Assembly: GCF_000687535.1 (NCBI RefSeq)
Contig: NZ_JHWC01000008.1
Span: 1-64,000, forward strand
Source of the DNA: Helicobacter rodentium ATCC 700285
Lineage (GTDB): Bacteria; Campylobacterota; Campylobacteria; Campylobacterales; Helicobacteraceae
Direction of reading: 5' to 3'
Length of the DNA stretch: 64,000 nucleotides
A program made the position numbers and the translations under genes. Under the pieces are notes generated by a model. That model did no database searches and was not told the DNA's origin. It worked only from the letters and a program-made list of their open reading frames with translations. Below are positions 18,230 through 25,922 of the stretch, piece by piece. How positions within the stretch are numbered: position 1 is the stretch's first letter; each line of letters opens with the position of its first letter.

Positions 18230-20319
18230 TTTTGTGCATAATATTCTTTAAACTGCTGGGCGACTTCTGCTAAATCAGACTCTTCATATTTGCAAGTTTG
18301 CTTACCTGTGGCGTCAAAGCCAATCTCTTCAATGATAGCCATAAAAATGCGATAATCTTCTAATGTTTTGATTTGCTCCTTTGCCTCACTCTCTATTTTA
18401 TCCCTTATCAGTTCTTCTTTAAATTTATATTCTCCTTTGATATTTGCAATTTCATTTTTAAGATTATTAATATTCTCTTGTAAAATTTTATTTTCTAAAT
18501 CATTTTTGAGTTCTTTTTCTAGGGATTTTAGTTCTTTATTGATTGGAGTTATTGCTTTCTTACATTCTTCTCTTAAGGATAAAATCTTTGGTTTATATTT
18601 TGAAGTGCTACTTTGTTCAATATTTTTCTTTTGGGAAACAAAAGATTCATAAGCCTTTTTAGGTTTCTTTTTTAGAACCAAAATGCTTGATTTTACTCCC
18701 GCCCCATAGTTTGAAAAGGTATGCTGTGGCAAAGAAAAAGAAGCAAGCAGATAGAATCTTTCTAGCAAATAATCTCGCACATTTTGTGTGCTAGAATTTG
18801 TTAAGATTCCATCAGGCAAGACACAAGCGACAATTCCATTTTCTTTTAAAAAGTCAAAATATCTCTCCAAGAAGAGAACTTCACTTTTTTGAGATTCTAA
18901 ATCTTTGTTTAATTTTTTATCTATGATTTCATCAATAAAATGCACTTCACTTTTGGAAAAATCAAAGTTTTCAAAATAAGATTTGCTTGAGGGGATACTA
19001 GAACCAAAGGGGGGATTGGTAAAAATATAATCAAAGCTATTTTTTTGAAATTTGTTATTTTTAATAATGAAGTTTTCAAAGGAATCCAAACCATCGGCAG
19101 TAATAACATTCGTATGTCCATCATCGTGGATAATCATATTCATTTTAGCAGTTTGTGAAATCCCACCACTGATTTCTATACCATAAAGATTTTTTTCCGC
19201 AAAGGAATGCCAAAAATTATGTTGTGCAGTTTTATCTTTAAGCTTTTTGCTTTTTTCTTGCATATATTGCAAGGTTTGCAACAAAAAACCTCCGCTTCCA
19301 CAACTTGGGTCTAACACTAAATCATCTCTTGTAATCTCAAAGCATTGCACAATAAATTTAACAATATTTAATGGCGTAAAATATTGTCCCGCTGTGCCCT
19401 TGAAAAAATCAGCAAAAAACTTTTGAAAAACCTGCCCCTTAATATCTAAGTCTGTTTTACTAAGATTGATTGATTCTAAATTCTCGACAAGGAATTTGAT
19501 TTCATCAGCATCAAGGATTATGGAATTATCAAAAACATTACTATCTTTTTCTTTATAACGACCATAAAGTTCTTTAATGCGTTTTTCTAAGGCGTATTTA
19601 TCTTCATCACGATTTTTTTGAAATTCATAATATTCTTTATCATAGTCCGCATCGTATTCAGCTATTTTTTCGTCCATAATTTTTGTAAAAATAATTTTGC
19701 TAAATTCGCTAAACGCTTCGGCTGGATTTCTTTTACCACCATTCCACAAATAATTATGAATCTTTTGCAATAGAGATTTTAATTCCTCTGTGTCAATAGG
19801 TTGGATATTATTATTTTCAGAATCTCTTAGATATTTCCATAGGGGTGCATCGCCTCCATAATTAGGAATATCGTCAATCAAATCATTGCCATCATCTTTA
19901 ATGTAAAGCGTTACACTTTCTTTACCATTGGTCGCTTGCGCATAGTCTGCGCGCAAAAAATTTGCATAGCTCAAAGCTTGCTCTTTAGCCTCCTTTAAAT
20001 CTCTTTGGTCTTGTTTTTTGCATTCTATTATAATAGAAGCTTTTTTATGGTTTTTGTCTTTATATATTATAATATCCGCCCTTTTATTACTTTTGTTTTC
20101 ACTCCCTCTTTTAACAGGCACTTCTATAGCTAGAGTTTCAAGCGGATATTTCTTTTCCTCAATAAGTTTTATAAAAGTTTTTGCCCTTATTTTTTCTTCT
20201 GGGCTATTGTAAGGCTGTTTTGATGGCTTTTTAGTATGGTAAATGATATATTCTTCCTCAAAACTTATATAACCTTCTTTTTGCGCATTTTGAAATGCCT
20301 GAGTTATGTCTTCTTGCAT
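18214..20319 (-). CDS. Fused nuclease-N6-adenine methyltransferase (BcgI-like RM subunit)
   Basis: 701 residues. Residues about 38-140 look like the HsdR N-terminal nuclease domain, with RADIIIY (D82) and IIIECKK (E99, K101) forming a PD-(D/E)XK site. After a linker comes an HsdM-type methyltransferase: AdoMet motif DPSCGSGG (337-344) and catalytic NPPF (435-438). A coiled coil (about 570-650) ends the chain. Having cleavage and methylation in one chain with a separate S subunit matches BcgI-type enzymes, which need no helicase. Many database entries would call it simply N-6 DNA methylase. Confidence 0.82.
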   Translation of the reverse strand: MQEDITQAFQNAQKEGYISFEEEYIIYHTKKPSKQPYNSPEEKIRAKTFIKLIEEKKYPLETLAIEVPVKRGSENKSNKRADIIIYKDKNHKKASIIIECKKQDQRDLKEAKEQALSYANFLRADYAQATNGKESVTLYIKDDGNDLIDDIPNYGGDAPLWKYLRDSENNNIQPIDTEELKSLLQKIHNYLWNGGKRNPAEAFSEFSKIIFTKIMDEKIAEYDADYDKEYYEFQKNRDEDKYALEKRIKELYGRYKEKDSNVFDNSIILDADEIKFLVENLESINLSKTDLDIKGQVFQKFFADFFKGTAGQYFTPLNIVKFIVQCFEITRDDLVLDPSCGSGGFLLQTLQYMQEKSKKLKDKTAQHNFWHSFAEKNLYGIEISGGISQTAKMNMIIHDDGHTNVITADGLDSFENFIIKNNKFQKNSFDYIFTNPPFGSSIPSSKSYFENFDFSKSEVHFIDEIIDKKLNKDLESQKSEVLFLERYFDFLKENGIVACVLPDGILTNSSTQNVRDYLLERFYLLASFSLPQHTFSNYGAGVKSSILVLKKKPKKAYESFVSQKKNIEQSSTSKYKPKILSLREECKKAITPINKELKSLEKELKNDLENKILQENINNLKNEIANIKGEYKFKEELIRDKIESEAKEQIKTLEDYRIFMAIIEEIGFDATGKQTCKYEESDLAEVAQQFKEYYAQNWGKK

Positions 20320-20376
20320 TATGCTTTAACCTCCTTGATTTTCCAACCTTACAAAGTAATAAGATAATTTTTGCCC

Positions 20377-20514
20377 TTAATTACACTTTAATCCACGATT
20401 AATAAGTAGATTGCTAAAGCCACTTTTAGCAATATTTCCCTGATGAAAATCCTTGATTTTCACACCTAAGTAGCAGTCTTCTAGTTTGCTGTAAAATGCT
20501 TTTTTGTAATCCAT
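20377..20514 (-). pseudogene. N-terminal remnant of a restriction/helicase gene
   Basis: A 45-codon frame (start MDYKKAFYSKLED, later KSGFSNLL, end LKCN) between the R-M fusion and the Mrr-like gene. The pattern FYxxLEdxyxG...KSGFxNLL is one I associate with the beginning of large DEAD/DEAH restriction proteins in Campylobacterota. It then breaks off, and the matching C-terminal part could be the fragment at 14262-15287. Could also be a chance small gene. Confidence 0.4.
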
Positions 20515-20598
20515 ACGCAACACTCCCTTATGCCTTTATTTTGCGGTATTTTAGCGATATTGGGCTTAATTCTTGATTGAAAGCTGTTTAAGCGAGTT

Positions 20599-21063
20599 TC
20601 ACGCAAAATAAGGGATAATCTTATACTCCATATCGTTTTCTTCCAAAAATTTTTTCACCCCATAATCCACACTTTCACAACTTGTTACAAACACACGGCG
20701 CACATTCTTTTTGGCAAAAATCTTTTGATTTTGCTCTATGTATGCAGTGCAATCGCCTAAAAAGATTCTCAAATGCTCCTGCTTCACTTGCGAACGCTCC
20801 CAATTCTTGCACTGAATCAAAAGTGCCTCTTTGTCTTTATATGCAATTATATCAATGCCTTTATCGCGCCGTCCCTCCTTAAGTCCTTTAGGATATACCT
20901 TGTAACCCTGCTGTTTATAATGCCTAACAATTTGCAATTCGTATTTATCGCCTTTTTGCTTGTTTTTTCGTGCATTATTAAAGTCTTTATTCTCTCTGTA
21001 AGCATAAGTTGTGCGCTTTTTAGGAAAGAGCACATAACGCAACAATCTAAACAATACACCCAC
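20599..21063 (-). CDS. Mrr-like restriction endonuclease
   Basis: 154 residues. A short hydrophobic/basic N-terminus (about 1-15) precedes a PD-(D/E)XK domain: KGDKYELQIV (E42), RRDKGIDIIAY (D71) and LLIQCKNW (Q84-C85-K86), the D-QxK pattern of the Mrr family that cuts modified or foreign DNA. It lies 27 bp after the dehydrogenase gene and 85 bp upstream of the restriction-gene remnant, at the edge of the defence island. It might be cotranscribed with the dehydrogenase. A Holliday-junction resolvase-like role cannot be excluded. Confidence 0.75.
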   Translation of the reverse strand: MGVLFRLLRYVLFPKKRTTYAYRENKDFNNARKNKQKGDKYELQIVRHYKQQGYKVYPKGLKEGRRDKGIDIIAYKDKEALLIQCKNWERSQVKQEHLRIFLGDCTAYIEQNQKIFAKKNVRRVFVTSCESVDYGVKKFLEENDMEYKIIPYFA

Positions 21064-21090
21064 AAATGCCTCCTTATTCCTCCAAAATAT

Positions 21091-23046
21091 TCAAATGCCA
21101 CAAGCACTTAAGCAAATTTCACTCTCTCTCCCGTCTTCTAGCACTTTTGCCTCTCCATTAGATTCAATTTCAAGCACAACATAAGGAAGCCCTTGTTTGT
21201 TTAGCTCTTGCATAAAGGGGTCGGGGTCGTTTTGCTCCATATTCCACACACCACTTCCTTGAAATTCAGCTTGTAGCGATAAATCGGAGAGCTTGTCGCT
21301 CATTTGTGCGATAGACGCTTGTGTCTTATCTCCGCATTCGCAACTGCGCAACTCCGATTTCTCATCTACAATCTTAGAATTTCTATCACTACTTGCCACT
21401 TCCGCACAATTCTTATTATTTCCATTTTGCAACTCTAGCGCATTATCAATTCCTTGATATTCTCCACCTTTTGGCATATCCTGGTTTGCCTCCAAACGCT
21501 CGGCATTATAAGATTCCTTTAAATCCTCAAATTCTAGGGTTGTAGATGAATTTTTGAGGTTGTGCGAGGTAAGCGAATGAGGTGTATTAGACATACTCCG
21601 CAATGAAGTGTCCGATGCACTCCTCAAAAAGTCGCTACAAACCGAATTTGCGCCTACGCCCCATTTGCCCTCACAAATGAGCTTCGCCCCAATCATCGCC
21701 GGCACACCTGTGGTATAACTCACACCCTGCGCATTCACTTCGGCATAGCATTTCTCGTGTTCGCATACATTATAAATATAAATCGTGCGCTCCTTGCCGT
21801 CCTTGATTCCGCGCATATAGCAGCCGATATTTGTCTTACCCTTTGTGCGACTTGCCAAACTTGCAGGATCTGGCAAAAGCGTCTTTAGCACCTCTATTGG
21901 CACGATTTTTTGCCCCTTGTGTTCCACAGAGTCTACGCGCAAAAGCCCGACATTCTCAAGGCATTTCATATGCGTGAGGTAAGATTCTCCAAAGGTCATA
22001 AAAAAGCGGATTCTTTTTAGTCCCTTGATATTACGCACAAGTGATTCTAGCTCCTCGTGGTAGAGCAAATAGCTATTTTTCACGCCCACTTCGGGATAAT
22101 CCCACTCTTTCATTAACGCAAGAGGTGGAATATCGCGCCATTGCCCCCCTGCATAATCCACCACCTGCAAATTCTGTGTGTTAGATTCTAGCGCAAAATG
22201 CTTCTCTTCGCGTTCAAACTTGCGATAAATGGTGTCTTGTTGTAAATCAGAATTGATGGCGGTATCGGTTTGGGAGACAAGGGAGGATTTAGAATCTACT
22301 TGAGATCCTGAATCTTGCGCGCCGCGTTCCAAGATTGTAGATGAATTTTTAGGGTTGTGCGAGGTAAGCGAATGAGGTGTATTAGACATACTCCGCAATG
22401 AAGCGTCCGTTGCACTCCCTAAAAAGTCGCTACAAGCTGAACGCGCCACCCAATACCGCGCCTTGCTACTTACTTCACGCAAATTGATTTCAGGATTAAA
22501 GTTTGTCGCAAACGCATAGCCGTGGTCGCCAGCGTTGCAATCCAAAATATCAATGCTCTCTATCTCGTCAAAATAATGCTTCTGCGCATACGCACAAAAG
22601 ACATTCGTAACACCCGGGTCAAAGCCGCTACCAAGCAGCGCGTAAATCCCCGCTTCTTTGTAACGCGCGTCATACGCCCATTGCTCCTTATACTCAAAAT
22701 GCGCGGAATCTGGGTGCTCATAGTTTGCAGTATCCAAATAATGTGTCTTTGTGCGCAAACACGCCTCCATAATCGCCAAATCCTGATAAGGAAGCGCGAC
22801 ATTCACCACGAGTTTTGGGCGATATTTCTCAATCAAAGCCACAAGGGATTCCACATTATCCGCATCAACTGCATCAATCTCAATTTCGCCCAAGCCTTTC
22901 GCGCGGATAGAATCTGCGATTGCCCTGCATTTACTTAATGTGCGTGAAGCTAAAATAATGCGTGAAAATACCTCGCGATTCTGCGCCATTTTGTGCGCGA
23001 CAACGCCCCCAACTCCCCCTGCTCCGATTTGTAAAACAACAGCCAT
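21091..23046 (-). CDS. Carboxynorspermidine/saccharopine dehydrogenase with in-frame palindromic insertions
   Basis: 651 residues, against about 400 in related Campylobacter and Helicobacter proteins. The N-terminal NAD(P)-binding motif (QIGAGGVGGVVAH), the ALLGSGFDPGVTNVF segment and the C-terminal VWNMEQNDPDPFM block are intact. Two low-complexity insertions break the family sequence: about 200-295, after KARYW, and about 463-597, after CEGKW. Each starts with a 121-bp palindromic element read in frame; the second contains a further copy. The family makes carboxy(nor)spermidine or acts on saccharopine; in C. jejuni the homologue serves spermidine synthesis. Whether this copy is active is unknown, but the frame is unbroken. 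Confidence 0.85.
   Translation of the reverse strand: MAVVLQIGAGGVGGVVAHKMAQNREVFSRIILASRTLSKCRAIADSIRAKGLGEIEIDAVDADNVESLVALIEKYRPKLVVNVALPYQDLAIMEACLRTKTHYLDTANYEHPDSAHFEYKEQWAYDARYKEAGIYALLGSGFDPGVTNVFCAYAQKHYFDEIESIDILDCNAGDHGYAFATNFNPEINLREVSSKARYWVARSACSDFLGSATDASLRSMSNTPHSLTSHNPKNSSTILERGAQDSGSQVDSKSSLVSQTDTAINSDLQQDTIYRKFEREEKHFALESNTQNLQVVDYAGGQWRDIPPLALMKEWDYPEVGVKNSYLLYHEELESLVRNIKGLKRIRFFMTFGESYLTHMKCLENVGLLRVDSVEHKGQKIVPIEVLKTLLPDPASLASRTKGKTNIGCYMRGIKDGKERTIYIYNVCEHEKCYAEVNAQGVSYTTGVPAMIGAKLICEGKWGVGANSVCSDFLRSASDTSLRSMSNTPHSLTSHNLKNSSTTLEFEDLKESYNAERLEANQDMPKGGEYQGIDNALELQNGNNKNCAEVASSDRNSKIVDEKSELRSCECGDKTQASIAQMSDKLSDLSLQAEFQGSGVWNMEQNDPDPFMQELNKQGLPYVVLEIESNGEAKVLEDGRESEICLSACGI
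21262..21382 (-). repeat. Palindromic element copy C (121 bp, opposite orientation)
   Basis: Ends AAATTC (21262-21267) and GAATTT (21377-21382), with inner ends TTGTAG/CTACAA at 21271 and 21366-21371, and the stem AAATCGGAG/CTCCGATTT. It reads in reverse relative to copies A and B, judged by the asymmetric ends TTGTAGATGA and TCGCTACAA. Encodes about residues 555-595 of the dehydrogenase. Confidence 0.85.
21529..21649 (+). repeat. Palindromic element copy A (121 bp)
   Basis: Ends AAATTC/GAATTT, then TTGTAG/CTACAA (21540-21545 and 21635-21640), stem TTTTTGAGG/CCTCAAAAA, centre GTAT-TAGAC-ATAC. Close to copy B. Encodes about residues 466-506 on the minus strand. Confidence 0.9.
22324..22444 (+). 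repeat. Palindromic element copy B (121 bp)
   Basis: Ends GCGTTC/GAACGC, then TTGTAG/CTACAA (22335-22340 and 22430-22435), stem TTTTTAGGG/CCCTAAAAA, the same centre as copy A. Relative to copy A, several substitutions are paired so that the stem stays perfect. Encodes about residues 201-241. Confidence 0.9.
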
Positions 23047-23139
23047 TTCTAATCCTTATATAAAACAAAATGAAGCAATTTTACAAAATTTTTGTTTAAG
23101 AATTCAAGGAATCTTTAGAGGACAATTTTATTTTAATTA

Positions 23140-23190
23140 TGTTAGAATCTCATTTCAAAACTTTATGTTTTAATTTATTTTTTAAGGATT
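23140..23190 (+). promoter_or_regulatory. sodB promoter and ribosome binding site
   Basis: An extended -10 of the form TGtTAGAAT lies at 23140-23148, and AAGGA lies 6 bases before the sodB ATG. The region is AT-rich; no clear Fur box could be assigned by eye. Confidence 0.5.
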
Positions 23191-23194
23191 CATT

Positions 23195-23821
23195 ATGTTT
23201 CAATTACGCAAATTACCATTTACCGAGATTACAGGCTTTATTAGTAAAGAAACCTGCGAATATCATCACGGCAAACACCACCAAACCTACATCAACAATC
23301 TAAACAATTTGATTAAAGGAACGGAGTTTGAAAGCAAAGGCTTATTTGAGATTCTAACAAAATCACAAGGAGGCGTGTTTAACAACGCGGCACAAGTGTA
23401 TAATCACGACTTTTATTGGGATTGCGTTAGCCCAAATACAAGCAGCAAAAGCGCAGAACTAGAAGAAGCTATCCAAACAAGTTTTGGTGGGCTAGAAAAG
23501 TTTAAAGAAACCTTTTTAAACGCCGCTACAACACTTTTTGGCTCTGGTTGGTGCTGGGTTGTATGGAATCCAAATGCTAACAAGCTAGAAATCAAACAAA
23601 CAAGCAATGCGCAAACTCCTGTAACAGAGGGATTAATTCCTGTGCTTGTCGTAGATGTGTGGGAACACGCTTATTACATTGACCACAGAAACGCGCGTCC
23701 TGCGTATTTAGAAAAGTTTTTCAGTCATATTCATTGGGAATTTGTCTCTACAAGCCTTGCAAACGCAAAAGCACAAGGGATAGATTCTGTGAAAAACTAC
23801 ACAAAATCTCTCCACATTTAA
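23195..23821 (+). CDS. sodB: Superoxide dismutase (Fe)
   Basis: 208 residues, normal for the iron/manganese family. Converts superoxide to peroxide and oxygen in the cytoplasm. The metal ligands are visible: His in EYHHGKHHQTY (near 27), His in YNHDFYW (near 74), and DVWEHAYY (Asp and His, near 157-161). The QGGVFNNAAQVYNHDFYW pattern, with Gln contributed from the N-terminal half, suits an iron enzyme. It stands alone, divergent from the dehydrogenase gene. Confidence 0.95.
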   Translation: MFQLRKLPFTEITGFISKETCEYHHGKHHQTYINNLNNLIKGTEFESKGLFEILTKSQGGVFNNAAQVYNHDFYWDCVSPNTSSKSAELEEAIQTSFGGLEKFKETFLNAATTLFGSGWCWVVWNPNANKLEIKQTSNAQTPVTEGLIPVLVVDVWEHAYYIDHRNARPAYLEKFFSHIHWEFVSTSLANAKAQGIDSVKNYTKSLHI

Positions 23822-23833
23822 ATCTTATCCTTA

Positions 23834-23858
23834 GCAGGTAAGCTTTATGCTTACTTGC
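23834..23858 (+). terminator. Hairpin after sodB
   Basis: GCAGGTAAGC, loop TTTAT, GCTTACTTGC: a 10-bp stem with one G-T pair, 12 bases after the sodB stop. The following run is A/T mixed rather than pure T, so termination efficiency is uncertain. Confidence 0.5.
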
Positions 23859-23934
23859 AATATTAAAAATTCCAAAAATTCACGATTTTACACGCTTCTT
23901 TTAAGTGCGTCAAAATGCGGATACTTTGGTTTCT

Positions 23935-24063
23935 GTCCTTGCGAGGCGCGGAGCAACGAAGCAATCTATAATCTTGTATAAAGTAATCTTTACGATGGAA
24001 TCTTTTAAGGAGGTGCAACATTATAGATTGCCACGAAAATTTTTCAAATTTTCTCGCAATGAC
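23935..24063. repeat. Intergenic inverted-repeat element, copy 1
   Basis: Left arm GTCCTTGCGAGG...GAAGCAATCTATAAT (23935-23972) and right arm ATTATAGATTGCC...CTCGCAATGAC (24020-24063) flank an interior that contains TGGAATCTTTTAAGGAGG. A further right-arm scrap (CTCGCAAGGACA) lies near 24159-24170. Nothing else is seen in the 434-bp gap between sodB and hisS. Confidence 0.75.
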
Positions 24064-24255
24064 AAAGCAAGCAACATCAAGGCAATTTAAAGTTGTGGAT
24101 TTGCATTAAAGCGGGTAAATTTACTATCACAAATACACACCACGAAGTCCTGCGACTTCTCGCAAGGACAGAGTGGAATCCCTGTTTCCACTAATGCAGA
24201 ATCTCATAAGGGTGCAGTAGTGAAGATTCCTAATTCTTACCCCACAAGGGCGCAC

Positions 24256-25566
24256 TTAAGATTCTACAACCCGCAAACACTCCACGAGGGATTCTAAACT
24301 CAAATGATTTTTTTGCTCTCCGCTTTCCATATTTTTGAGCGTATAAGTCTTTTGTGCTTCCTCCTCCTCCCCTAGCACAATCACATATTTATAACCCTTA
24401 GCATTCGCATACGCAAAGGATTTTTTAGGTTTTACAACTTCGGGATACACCTCAATTTTTAAGCCAAGATTCCGCAAATTCTGTGCCACAAAATAGCCAT
24501 ACTCTAGCGAATGCAGCGGAATCAGCAAGGCATTTGCAACATTTGCATTACCCTTGATTAATCCTAGCTCCTCTAATCCTGCAAGCAACCTATCTAGCCC
24601 GATACTAGCCCCCACACCACTGAGGGAATCGCTAGAGAAATTTTGCGTCAAATTATCGTAACGCCCACCCGAGCAAACAGAACCCAATGTGGGCAAATCC
24701 CCTAATGTCGTCTCATAAATGATTCCGGTGTAATACCCAAGCCCACGCGCAATAGAGAGATTGATGTGATAAAATTCTTGTGGAAGCAGCGAACGAAGCA
24801 GTTTGCAAAGTTCCTTTAATTCACTAATGCCCTGCTGAAATACCGCGTTTGCACTAAAGGATTCCAATTTACCTAAAAACTCTAGCGCACTGCCCTCTTG
24901 CTTTTGCGCAATAAAATCCAAAAGCATTGTAATATCCGCGCCCTTGAGAGTCGTTTTACTTTGTAATTCCTCACACACGCTCTCCCGCCCAATCTTATCA
25001 ATCTTATCAAGGATTCTTAAGGTTTCAATCGTTTGCGATTCCGCGCCTAAAGATTCCATCAAGCCATTAAAAATTTTGCGATGATTCAAAGCAATCGTGA
25101 ATCTCTCCACACCCAAATGGCGCAAAGTCTGATAAATCACTTGCACAATCTCCGCATCACTTCCTATGCTTTGTGTGCCAATAAAATCAAAATCGCATTG
25201 CGTAAATTCCCTATAACGCCCTTTTTGTGCGCGTTCCCCGCGAAACACATTGCCAATACAATACCGCTTAAAAGGCAAACCAAGCTCGTTTTTGTATTGC
25301 GAAATAAAACGCGCCAAAGGAACGGTTAAATCAAACCGCAATGCAACCTCGCGTCCTCCGTGGTCTAAGAAGTGATACATTTCCTTTTGAATCTCCTCAC
25401 TCCCTTGCTTTTTTAGAATCTCTGCATATTCTAAATGCGGGGTTTCAATAGGAGAGAAACCAAATGCTTCAAAGGATTCCACAATGCGCTTGAGCATTTT
25501 TGATTTTGCATAAGATTCTTTGGGCAAGCGGTCTTTAAAGCCGCTTAAAGTGCGTGGTGTAATCAT
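24256..25566 (-). CDS. hisS: Histidyl-tRNA synthetase
   Basis: 436 residues from the ATG at 25566 (MITPRTLSGFKDRLP), preferred over a 14-codon extension because GGAG precedes it. Class II motifs are clear: motif 2 around FRGERAQKGRYREFTQCDFD, the histidine-binding LGYYTGIIYE segment and motif 3 GVGASIGLDRLL, with a C-terminal anticodon domain. Divergent from rpmE. Confidence 0.96.
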   Translation of the reverse strand: MITPRTLSGFKDRLPKESYAKSKMLKRIVESFEAFGFSPIETPHLEYAEILKKQGSEEIQKEMYHFLDHGGREVALRFDLTVPLARFISQYKNELGLPFKRYCIGNVFRGERAQKGRYREFTQCDFDFIGTQSIGSDAEIVQVIYQTLRHLGVERFTIALNHRKIFNGLMESLGAESQTIETLRILDKIDKIGRESVCEELQSKTTLKGADITMLLDFIAQKQEGSALEFLGKLESFSANAVFQQGISELKELCKLLRSLLPQEFYHINLSIARGLGYYTGIIYETTLGDLPTLGSVCSGGRYDNLTQNFSSDSLSGVGASIGLDRLLAGLEELGLIKGNANVANALLIPLHSLEYGYFVAQNLRNLGLKIEVYPEVVKPKKSFAYANAKGYKYVIVLGEEEEAQKTYTLKNMESGEQKNHLSLESLVECLRVVES

Positions 25567-25655
25567 CTTTGCTCCAATTTCAAAATTTCTAAAAAAAGAT
25601 ATTAACAAAAATATGCTAAAGAATTTTAAAATTTATGCTAAATCTTAGTATTTTT

Positions 25656-25695
25656 TAGATATGATTTGCGCTTCATTTTATTTAAATTTTAAAGG
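25656..25695 (+). promoter_or_regulatory. rpmE promoter
   Basis: A -10 candidate TATGAT lies at 25660-25665 in an AT-rich leader ending AAAGGCTGTT before the rpmE ATG. Likely drives rpmE-rsmI. Confidence 0.4.
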
Positions 25696-25700
25696 CTGTT

Positions 25701-25907
25701 ATGATGAAAAAAGGAATCCACCCTGAATATGTCCCCTGCAAAGTAACTTGCGTTACAAGTGGCAAAGAAATTGAAGTTTTAAGCACAAAACCCACATTAA
25801 GAATTGATATTTCCTCCTTTTGCCACCCTTTTTACACAGGTTCTGACAAGGTAGTTGATGCAACTGGAAGAGTTGAGAAGTTTAAACAAAGATACAATCT
25901 AAAATAA
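25701..25907 (+). CDS. rpmE: Ribosomal protein L31
   Basis: 68 residues, full length, with the family pattern MKKGIHPEY, SGKEIEVLST and SSFCHPFYTGSDKVVDATGRVEKF. It lacks the four-cysteine zinc set of C+ L31 (only C13, C17 and one later Cys are seen), so it is probably not a zinc-storing form or only partly so. Followed 15 bp later by rsmI. Confidence 0.95.
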   Translation: MMKKGIHPEYVPCKVTCVTSGKEIEVLSTKPTLRIDISSFCHPFYTGSDKVVDATGRVEKFKQRYNLK

Positions 25908-25922
25908 CTCATTGATTGGGAT

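Noticed and set aside
22240-22300. Possible fourth, shortened palindromic element (TTGTAAATC ... GATTTAGAATCTAC)
   Set aside because: Only partial end similarity and about half the length of the other copies; not convincing without a genome-wide set.
22522-22938. 138-codon plus-strand frame opposite the dehydrogenase
   Set aside because: Shadow of a well-supported gene, with no family-like features.
24180-24202. GTGGAA/TTCCAC hairpin downstream of hisS
   Set aside because: Short stem without a T-run; not enough to call a terminator.
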